NCBI GenBank assembly: GCA_001643675.2
Contig: LSRY02000002.1
Span: forward strand, 1,901,501-1,965,500
Direction of reading: 5' to 3'
Length of the DNA stretch: 64,000 bases
Source of the DNA: Monocercomonoides exilis
Taxonomy: Eukaryota > Preaxostyla > Oxymonadida > Polymastigidae
Below, piece by piece: positions 55,106 through 64,000 of the stretch (positions are counted from its first letter, which is position 1; each line of letters begins with the position of its first letter). The notes below the pieces were generated by a model. The model had not been told where the DNA came from. It saw only the letters and a program-made list of their open reading frames with translations, and ran no database searches. The position numbers and the translations under genes were made by a program.

Positions 55106-56729
55106 CTAGACTTCAGAATTAGTATGATCACTATCATTGATATCGGATTTAGATTCTTCAGACTTATTCTGATCTAACTCACTTTTGGCTTCATCTTTAT
55201 CATTTTGTTCAACAACAGAAGAGTCGCTTTCCTTTTTTTCACTTTCGTCTGTTGCAGTTTCCGTTAACTTCTTATCCTTATCATTTTTCACATCATCTTC
55301 CCCTTCAGATTTTTTCTCACTTTCTTTATCTTTTTTATCCCACAAATCCACAAAATATCCATCAGGAGCAGGAACAATATATGGCATGATTACTCTCTTA
55401 GAGCCTTTAATATTCATTGTTCGCATTCGACCTTTCAATTGCTGAATCTGACCACTTTTCATAACCAAAAAGTGATTCATCAAAATTGATTCAAAGTTAT
55501 TTACAAATGAACATACAGAGAAAAGAACTTTAAAAAAGTACAAACCTAACTTGTTCATCCTTTGCACATAATGGAACCATTCTAACTTCACATATTGGCA
55601 TCATTCTTACACGCATTGGAGGTTGAGGTGTTTTTTCTGAAGAAGAAGAAGAAGAAGAGGAGGAGGAAGAGGAAGGAGAAGAAGAAGATGATGAAGCTTC
55701 TTCACTTTTCTCATAAATGTTTTCTCTTTCAACTCTCATTAATTGATGGAACCCTCCTGCATGCCCTACCGAAAGAACAAGTATGCCTCCTCCTTTCAGT
55801 TGAGAAACCAATTTCTGAGGAACTTCTAAAAATATTTAAAAGTATATTTTTTTCGAAAAATATAAAAAATTAAAGTAAACATGCCTTCAGCCGATGCACC
55901 GACATATATAGCATCATAAGGTGCTCCAATTTCATAACCGTCACGGCCATCTCCCTCTTTAAGTCCAATTATAATTTATTAATGAATGAATTACATTAAC
56001 ATCATTTTTGTGTTACAAAATTATTAAAGCATGAAAAAAAAAATAATATAAAATTAAACGAAACCTACAAATTCTATAATGTTTTTCCTTCTGAGTTCTC
56101 TAATATGTTCAGGGTAATGTTCATTGTTGACAATGTCATTTCCATTTGTAATAAAGCTTGAAATGTGATCTATTCCAATAACATGCCCTTCTTTTTCTTT
56201 AACCAGCATTCCAAAGCAACAGGTTAGATATGAACTTCCTGAGCCAACATCTAAAATACGAGGATGCTCAGATTTTTTTACTGCATCAAAAATTAAATGT
56301 AGTGCAAGAGCATGAATATGTGGAGCAGAAATAGTTGCATAATCTCCAATCGGTAACGCTCTGTCCTGCATTTATTTAACACATATATGAACATTAAAAC
56401 GTGAAAAAGATAAAAAATCGAAAACTTCGTAAGCATATTTTTGATGAGATGGAGGCACAAAAAGACCTCTATCAACTTGCAGCATTGCCTGTTCAACAAT
56501 TGGATTTAATATTTTTCTTCTTTCTTCAAAAATCAACATAAAAAGAAATTAAAAATTATTCCATTTATGTGAAAATAGTCATAATTAATAAAAAAATGAA
56601 AATAAATACGCCACCTTTCAATCCTTCAACTAATTCTTTATGCGAAGAATAAACAATAAATTTTATTTTAACTCCATTTTCTTCGACCTCTCTTTCTTTT
56701 TGTTTTTTTTTAAATAGCCAAGAAAACAT
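55106..56729 (-). CDS. PCMT1: protein-L-isoaspartate (D-aspartate) O-methyltransferase with charged tail
   Basis: Repairs isoaspartyl damage by methylating it with S-adenosylmethionine. Model complement(join(55106..55454, 55546..55825, 55885..55954, 56069..56365, 56426..56523, 56615..56729)), 402 aa against about 227 usual. Motifs: VEGLKERRKILNP helix, QVDRGLFVPP, ALPIGDYATISAPHIHALAL (substrate-binding signature), ILDVGSGSSYLTCCF (AdoMet motif I), VIGIDH, GDGRDGY, PYDAIYVGASAEEVPQKL and LKGGGILVLSVG. A Ser/Glu-rich insert follows the VERENIY segment. The C-terminal tail of about 100 residues is Lys/Glu/Asp-rich. The exon 4/5 junction uses a GC donor (GAAG|GCATGT): a GC-AG intron is the only choice that restores the conserved GASAxxVPQ spacing. 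The first 38 residues include a Lys/Glu-rich leader. Confidence 0.92.
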
Positions 56730-56815
56730 AATTGAAGTTTGTTCGATTTTTATTATGGCCAAGAGAAAGAATATATATTGCATTAGATCAAATCAATTAT
56801 TTTTTGCCCTTTTTC

Positions 56816-59800
56816 ATGTCACAGCTTCCGCTGAACAACGAAAATTTATTTTCTGTTCTACAATTAATATCTTCTGCATCAGCAGAAGATAGAAAGTCGG
56901 CTGAAGCGACATTAAAATCAGTTTTTTATTGTTTTTAAAAACTTCTATTTAATTTATTATTGTTGTTAAATTAGTGGAGAAAAGTTAATAACTATTATAC
57001 AATGTTTATGGCTTTTATTATGACACCAGAAATTGATATTAATGTGCGACTTCAAGGAGCAATTCAATTGAAACATGGAGTTCTTTCAACATGGGGCATT
57101 TCAACTGATAAAACAGGAAAGAAATTAATGAGAGAAAAAATTTTGATTGCACTTGCAGCATCTCCTAAGCCAATACAAAATCAATTCTATGTTATCATTG
57201 AGTCAATGATTGTTCACGATTTTCCACATAAATGGATCAACCTTTCTTCACTTATTGCACATGCATTTCAGGGAACAGAACTTAAAACAAGAATCGCATG
57301 CTTTCCAGTAATATTTTCAATTGTCAAAAAATATTATGAAATTCATCCTGATGATGCTAAACCTCTTTTCCGTTCAATGAACCATTGGTATCCTACGCTG
57401 AAGAGTACAGTCCAAACAATAATGGAAAATTTATCTCAAGGAGGAGACGAACAGGGCATGATTCTTAAATATTTCTGTAAGTTTTTGGTGAAAGTCTCAG
57501 AATCATATCTTCCTCCTTTATTCGATGATGCAAATGAAATTAAGATTCTTGTTGCAATTTGTGTTCAAATTTCAAGTTTGCCTCTCCCAGCAGATACTTC
57601 GGTTTGAAAAACAGCTATTATTTACCATCATTTTCACCACTAAACATATTTCGATGAATTATTTTTTCTGAATTTGTATTACACTTCCAATTTTTACAAC
57701 ATAGGAGTTGTGGCATAAAGCACAAAAATGGGCAATGCGATTTTTAGTCCTTGTTTTTAGAGAATACGGACTTCCAAGTAAAGGTCATGAAGAAATCAAA
57801 GAATTTTCCGAAAATTGGATGACTAACCACGCGAATAATCTTATAACACATTATTTGGGTATTCTCCACCAGTCACAATCCCAGTCGGCAGACAAAGCTT
57901 CTCATTCATCGAAAATGCTGAGCAGTGCAGTTGACATCCTGGCTTTGGGAGCGCAGCACAATGCGACATTTATTCCTTCGATTTTCCCTCACATCGAATC
58001 CATCTTGAAAGAGATTATTCTGCAGAACTTGACGTTCACAGAAAATGAGCTGTCTTTGTATGACTCTTCCCCCGTTGCTTTTATTGACCTTATGGAAAAC
58101 GAGGAAAATTCGTATCAAACTGAGCTTGGATCTTCCTCATCTTCTTCATCGTCCTCCTCTGCTTCTTCTGAATCATCGCATCCACCCAAAGAACATGAGT
58201 ATTATTCTTCTCCGCTTCGGCAATCGGCCATTCGGCTTCTTCGCTCTTTTTGCGGAAATCGCCGTGCGTCGTGTCTTCCGATTGTCATGTCCACAATCAT
58301 CAGCTCTGCGCAGGCTGCAGGAGAAATACTGAAACAAGGAATTTCTTCTGCGGCTTCTTCGCCTGCGAACACTGCTGTCTCGGCAGAGCTGTCGCATCCT
58401 GCCTGGAAAGGGATGCACTCAGTGCTTGTTGCCCTCAACCATATCTCAACTTCTTTGACACTTTCAACAATAAATGCCTTTTATCTACCTTCTCCTGTTG
58501 CATCGCTTGGAACAGGCTTCACATCACAACAATTCAAAGACGGGCTTGTTAGCTTTATTAACACAAATGTTGTTCCTCTTATTACTTCTCCCTGTCCATT
58601 TCATCTTCTTGTAAGAGAAGCTTGCATTTTTATTTCAAAATACACACACTTCATAACCATTTCTCCGTTCACCACAGGCTCCTCTACTGGTTCCACACCT
58701 GCTCCTTCAACAGCACTTCTTTCCCAGCTGCTTGGCTCAGCCATCCAATGCCTCGATCATCCATCTCTGGCTGTCAACATGGAAGCAGCACGGGCAGTCA
58801 CCAACACAATACGCTGCGTCTACCATCCATTCACTCCGCTTTTTTCAGCTGTGCAAAGCTCTGTTTCCAGCGACTGCTCCTCTTTAATCTCAACCATTGA
58901 ATCATTCCTTCCGACGCTATTCAGAAAACTCTTTGACATCCTGAAGAAGACACAGGTCGCCACTGCAGCTGAAGCATCATCGCATTCTGCGGTTGCTCCA
59001 ACATCCTCCTCGTCTGCCTCTGATATCGTGGTGACTTGTATTAGCCGCTCTGTTCGCTGCTCTCATTCCACTTTTGGTTCTCCTGCATTCTGCACATTTG
59101 CAAAGTCCTTGTTTGACGATATCATTTCAGCGCTGTCAGTTCTCACCGCAAACAGATGGGCTCGCATCAAAGCGCTTGACGAGAAAGAAGCTCAATTAAC
59201 TGCATCTTCAGCTGGCGGCACTGACGGAGCCATTTCGGTTTCTACTCAACCTACTGCTGCTCAGTCATTGCAGCAGGAAACACACGCTGAAGGGCACGAG
59301 ACAGAATTTATTGACCAACTCTCTGATTCTCTATTCTACATAATTTCTTTTTCAAAGCAAAGTCCAGAATTGTATGCATCATTTGAGCCAACAATATCAA
59401 ACATGATTATTTCTGCAATAGCCGCGAAAGACATCACATTTATTGACGATATTTTGCCTTCTTTCGAGTTGGTCTGCTTGGGAATGATGAATGCAATGCC
59501 ATCTCCATCTTCAGCTGCTTCTTCTTCATCAGATAAAAGTGGAATGACAAACACACTGGGAGCTTGTATTAGTCAGCTTTGTGCGTTTGTTTCTGTTCAT
59601 ACGGACATGCTGGAGTCAATTCTCCCTTCACTCCAAGCGGTGGCTGAGAAGTATCTGCCTGCCGTTTTGAACACACCAACGCTCATCCTTCCTCTTTTCA
59701 AGGCGCTTCGGGATCCATTTGAACTTCATACAAAGCACGAAAAATCAGTTGACGACTCCTCAATCATTCCGTCTGCGGCGTCGCTTGTTCTTCTGCTCGA

Positions 59801-61437
59801 CCAGCCTTCTCCACACATTGCATCATACGACATCCAACTGATCCAGTCTGCCAGGCTGCTCAAGTTCTTCCTTCTGCGTGCGGGGATTCAGCGTGTCAAC
59901 GGCACATACACAGCATTTGCAGGCACAGATGCATCAGCCTCCTTCTGCAATGGAATCATTACATCAGGTGACTTTATCACATCTGTGCTGGAGCTTTCAT
60001 GGCAGCGATATCCTTTTATTCTCATTCCACACACCAGACATCTTGTTTCACAAATCATCATGTTGTGCTTATTTGCATCTCCTGCGCACTCCTTCAACGC
60101 CATCTGCAAACAGACATTAGCTCGTCTTAAGGCTCTTGGCGTGGAGGCACAGCAAAAGATGAGAAAGGCTTTTTCGTCTGAATCATCTCGCGGGGCGATG
60201 TTGAAGATGATGCACCAAGCAATCAGAACCAACTCTCAGCTCAGCTTGCCACAAATTCCCACTTTCTTCGAACTGTTTGATTGGATCTCTTGTGAAATAG
60301 AAATCATTGCCCCAACCAAAAAAGTTGAGATTAAACAGTCTGTGCCTTCGTCTTCTAGTTCAAATTCGACGATGGGATCGATTGCATCTGTTCCTTTCTC
60401 TTCTTCTGTTGGCCGCACCCAATCATCAGATACCACGGAAACAGATGACTCTTTGAAGGACTCTGCTTCTCATCTTTTGCACATGCTCTTTGACAAGAAA
60501 CTTGCTCTGATCTCAATAATCTCTCTTCTCACAGTTTCCATCACATCGTATCCTTCAGAGTTTTCATTGAAAAGCCAGGCTGTTTACTCCTTCATTCCCA
60601 ATATGATGCAGATATCCTCACGACTTGCACAAGATGTTGCAAAATATAACTCTATTCTATCTTCGCTTCCAGCTTCTTGTCTTCCAAAAGCCTGGAGTGC
60701 GATGATGGCAGAGAATGCGACAGAAGAATGGAGATTGACTAGCGGCTCAGAAGCTGAAGTGAGCGGAGATGAGAACGAGATGGAAAGGTTTGTGCATTGG
60801 ATGAATGAAAACGGCAAGCTGCCAGAAGGCATCCAGATGGGAGAGGATACAATTAGCGATGATGACGAAACAAACAAACTTTATTTGAAAGACATCATTC
60901 CACTCGATGAGATGCACCAAGCAGCTGTGATTGATGATGACTTCAAAGAAGAAGAGGAGGAAGACAGTGATGATGATGACGAAGGAGACGGAGAAAGGGG
61001 CATTGAAGAAGACAAAGATGATGATGAAGATGACTCGGATGATGATGACGACAGTTCCAGTCAGAGCTCTGATTCAGACTCTGATTCAGACAGCGACTCA
61101 GATTCAGATTCTGATAACGATTCAGATGAAAACGATGATGATGGAGGCGACAGAGTGCTTAATAATTTTGATGCTGACGATGCAGACGAAAAAGATTTGA
61201 TGGATTCAGCCCCTCTCATTTCGCTAAATGTTCAAGCTGTTTCGTCTATGTGTGTGAAATGTATGCCAATTTGTTCAATTTTTGATTTGAATCATATCAA
61301 AATTTATACGTTCTTTCATTTTTAATTTATTTTTTCCAGTCTTCCAATCAACAGATAAAGAAGGAGTGCTCGCACAGTCAATCAATCAGCTGATGCCACC
61401 AACACAAGCATCAATCAAAGCACTATTTGGCATATGA
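56816..61437 (+). CDS. importin-7/8 (Nmd5/RanBP7)-type nuclear transport receptor
   Basis: Importin-beta-family karyopherin carrying cargo into the nucleus under Ran control. Model join(56816..56920, 56975..57601, 57705..61260, 61340..61437), 1461 aa. The N-terminal HEAT repeats read LQLISSASAEDRKSAEATLK, WRKVNNYYTMF, INVRLQGAIQLKHGV (importin N-terminal domain, Q-A-x-x-x-L-K) and IVHDFPHKWINLSSLIA. The LWHKAQKWAMRFL block corresponds to importin-7 W-W-K-C-K-K-W-A. A long acidic Asp/Ser/Glu stretch (60940-61150) lies near the C-terminus, as in importin 7/8, followed by a short last exon (FQSTDKEGVLAQSINQ). The donor for the last intron is ambiguous: T at 61253 or 61260 keeps frame. The gene is divergent from the PIMT gene with under 90 bp between starts, so they probably share a promoter region. 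Confidence 0.88.
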
Positions 61438-62255
61438 TCATGCCTCTTACTTCGGTTTTGAAAAGACTCTTACTCATTTCACAAAATAAAATTCATTTCA
61501 ACAACCCAAAAAAAAGCATTTGAAGAATGAAGATTCCATCCAACACAAAAATCATTATGTGCAAGCCGTTGACATAAGAAACATTTAATTAACTAGTAAG
61601 CATTATCATTTTTTGGGTGTAGCGAGTGTAATGAAAAAGAGATACAACAAATATATACCATTCAAGCAGCAGCTAGCGGACTTCAAATTCTTGAACCTCT
61701 TTAAAAAAAAATGAAAAAATAACAGGTGCAAGATAAAAAACCACAAAAAGAAACGAAGATGCCACAGTGATATTCTGATGGATTAACAGTAAAGGTAAAA
61801 ATTAGAGTAATAAACATCATCACAAGTCTTGTAAAAGAAACAAACAAAATAATAGAAAAAAAATAAAAAGCGTTACTATTTGTGTGATTAAAGTAATTCA
61901 TGAAAAGTACAACAATAAAAACAAAAAGACGAAGAAATACATAATTCCTCACCTAAACTTAGTTGAACAATTGTCAAAGTGAAAAGTATGAGAAAAGACG
62001 GATAAACACAGCAACAATAATCACAAGGTTTAGAAAGAGTTGGAATGGAAACAAACAAAAAAAGAAAAAAATATAATCAAAAAATATGCTTTTTAGATAA
62101 TTTGCGCAGAAACGAAACTTCTTTCACAAAACTATTGATCAAACAACGAGAGATAGAATCATATTAAACATCACAATACATTAGCGAGATTTATAAAAAA
62201 ACATTCAAAAACACTTTGAAACAAAAATTTAGAAATACACAACATTTATTAAGCT
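61438..62255 (+). other. convergent intergenic region, AT-rich
   Basis: About 820 bp between the stops of the importin and Pumilio-type genes. It is A-rich on the plus strand with short A runs and AATAAA-like hexamers (61486-61490, 61859-61868). The only ORFs are featureless. No RNA gene recognised. Confidence 0.55.
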
Positions 62256-64000
62256 TCATTTCTGTGCCTGGTGCTGCTTCAGCTCCTTCTCCTCGATTTT
62301 GGTGAGCTTCAGGAGGATCTTCTTCCCAAAGGAGTTCCCACGGACAACTGTCTCGCGGCTTCTCACGATGTGCAGGATCCTCCCCAAGTCGCCTTGCCCA
62401 CACACATTCAGCAGCTGCTGCAGGACGTAGTTGCCGTACGGGTCGCACATCAGAAACAGGAGCCGCCAGCCTTCGCCTGTCTCCTTTGCGCGGTCGGTCT
62501 CTTCGTCGTCGCTCGGCGGGAGGTCAGACAGCAGCAGGCTGATGATGCTGCTCCGGTGGTGCGCATCACACGAAAGCAGCAGCTTCTCCATCGCATTCGA
62601 CGCAAACTTGTGGACAGACAAGGAAAAGAACGTGGGCACAAACTGAGAGAAGAAGAGATCTTTGATGACGTGTGAGCTACAAGGAAATAAATAGATGAAA
62701 AAATAATATATTGATTTGATTGAAAAGTTAAATAACAAAAGTTTTCAAATAAATATGAAACAATATTTATTCTATAAAAAAGCTGAAAAAATAAAAATGA
62801 CAAACGGATCAATTCTGTTCCAATCCAACAGCATGATGTCCTGAATGAGGTAGTTCGCAAACGAGTCCCTCACAAGATCCAGCCCCAGATTCTTCAGCAC
62901 AACACCCAGCGCCAGTGCGATCTTCAGCCTCGGCACAGCCACCGACAGCGCTTTTTGCACAAAGGAGCACAAATGCCTGCTTCCCATGAAGTCTCTGAGA
63001 CAGTCAACGATCTCTTCAACCACAAATGAACGAGAAGAGCAGCCACAGTTGCATGTGCAGCTGGTGTGGTACATCACATCCCTCTGCACAATCGGCGGAG
63101 CCTCTCCATTCAGCATCTGCTTCACAGACTCAATCAGCCGCCCTTCGTCGTCTGCGCACCGACACAGGGAACACGCCGGAGCTGCAACGATCTTCAGCAG
63201 ACAGTGCATTCCGAACTGGTCTCTTGCAATAGCCACCACATTCCCTTTTACCCCGTTCTCCACCTGCTCCCACCCTTCTGTCGTCTGCAGCACATCCATC
63301 AGCCGCTGCACCACACGCGTACCAAACGCATTCACTGCGATTTCCGAAAAGACAGGCGACAGAAGCGCTGCCAGCCTTTCTCTCTGCGCTGTGTTCGACC
63401 ACTGCAGCATCCTCTGCACAGTGTAGTTGCCAAACTGGTCGCAGCACAGCCACCCGATGAAAGGAGCTGTCGCCTCAATCACCAAAGACACTGTGTGTGT
63501 CAGGAGCGGCGAGTGGTGCTCAGAAGTGGAAGGGTCTTCAGCCGGCCACGTGTCGTGCTTGTCTCTTTCTCTCTCCCAGTGGCGCTGTTCTTCACACACC
63601 TTGCCGTCTCCTCTCTGCCGCAGAGTCTCTTCGTCCTGTGCGCTCATCTTCCAGTTGTGCCCTTTCTCGTTGTGGAAGCTCCACTCTCCACACAGCTCAA
63701 TCGCCCGCTGCACAAAGCGGTTGCCGTCTTGTGTCGACAGAAGCGCTCCGATCTGCGGCAGAACAGCCGAAAGCGACGAGAAAGGCGATTCTACACTGAC
63801 ATCAGTCTCCATCCGAAGGGAGTTAAACCGGCGCGTCGATGAAGACAAGTGTGAAGCAGACGAGGAGACAGACGCAGACAAAGGTACAGAAGGAGATGGG
63901 GAAGGCGCGGGGGATGCTCTGGATGAATTGCGCGTGTGGAATGAGGGATGGCTGAGAGAGGAAGGATTGGTTCCATTTTGAGGTGTGTGGTTGGAGGAAG
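62256..64000 (-). CDS. Pumilio/PUF-repeat RNA-binding protein (5' end cut by window edge)
   Basis: Sequence-specific binder of mRNA 3' UTRs. Model complement(join(62256..62676, 62806..>64000)); the frame stays open to the window end, so the N-terminus is missing. PUF helix-2 motifs visible in order: DGNRFVQRAIEL, DQFGNYTVQRML, NAFGTRVVQRLM, DQFGMHCLLKIV, SRHLCSFVQKAL, DSFANYLIQDIM, HKFASNAMEKLL, DPYGNYVLQQLL and NSFGKKILLKLT, that is, about eight to nine repeats as expected. N-xx-VQ and N-xx-LQ residues at the RNA-reading positions support canonical base recognition. A Cys/His-rich insertion (HTSCTCNCGCSS) separates two middle repeats, and an acidic loop (PPSDDEETDRAKE) interrupts another. 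The upstream part is Ser/Pro-rich. Codon use is much more GC-rich than the neighbours. Confidence 0.9.

Noticed and set aside
1-64000. Alternative genetic code (TAA/TAG as Gln, known in some oxymonads)
   Set aside because: All three stops end clear genes here and none occurs inside a conserved domain.
1-64000. tRNA, rRNA or CRISPR features
   Set aside because: No B-box-like plus cloverleaf candidate, rRNA core or regularly spaced direct repeats were seen by eye. A covariance-model scan would be decisive but could not be run.

Overview
This window is nuclear DNA from a single-celled eukaryote. It is AT-rich and holds about 15 protein genes on both strands, most split by short introns (usually 45-60 nt, GT/GC...AG, with donors such as GTTTG, GTATG or GTNNN). 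TAA, TAG and TGA are all used as stops, so the code is standard. Many proteins carry long serine runs and acidic or glutamate runs. A very large beta-helix-repeat membrane protein of the kind abundant in anaerobic metamonads is also present. I infer an intron-rich metamonad-like protist, with an oxymonad (Preaxostyla) as best guess. No rRNA or organelle marker is available to prove this.

Positions 1-16020 hold: the last exon of an unknown gene; a nine-exon EHD dynamin-like GTPase; a minus-strand HMG-box plus DEK_C-type DNA-binding protein; a one-exon Elongator subunit Elp1; a coiled-coil protein; a minus-strand coiled-coil/membrane protein of unknown function; and a bacterial-type sugar O-acetyltransferase.

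Positions 16314-42830 hold: a prominin-like five-pass membrane protein with a giant cytoplasmic tail; a 2363-residue beta-helix surface protein; arginyl-tRNA-protein transferase ATE1; a Rho/Rac GTPase with unusual catalytic-site residues; a COG1-like Golgi tethering subunit; and the TOE1-type deadenylase.

Positions 42831-55105 are a repeat and transposon island. It contains an apparently intact hAT-family transposase of four exons (1057 aa), flanked by inverted repeats at about 44225 and 52557. Several smaller foldback or MITE-like elements are nested around it. A 4.2-kb purine-biased stretch inside has no convincing gene.

Positions 55106-64000 return to housekeeping genes: protein-L-isoaspartate methyltransferase, an importin-7/8-type karyopherin, and a Pumilio-repeat protein cut by the window edge.

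The genes do not form one pathway. Membrane remodelling and trafficking (EHD, prominin-like, Rho, COG1), tRNA/RNA metabolism (Elp1, TOE1, PUF) and protein modification (ATE1, PIMT) are mixed, as is usual in eukaryotes. All exon models were built by eye from open frames, splice phases and family alignment from memory. No transcript or database evidence was available. I recognised no tRNA, rRNA, CRISPR array or promoter element.
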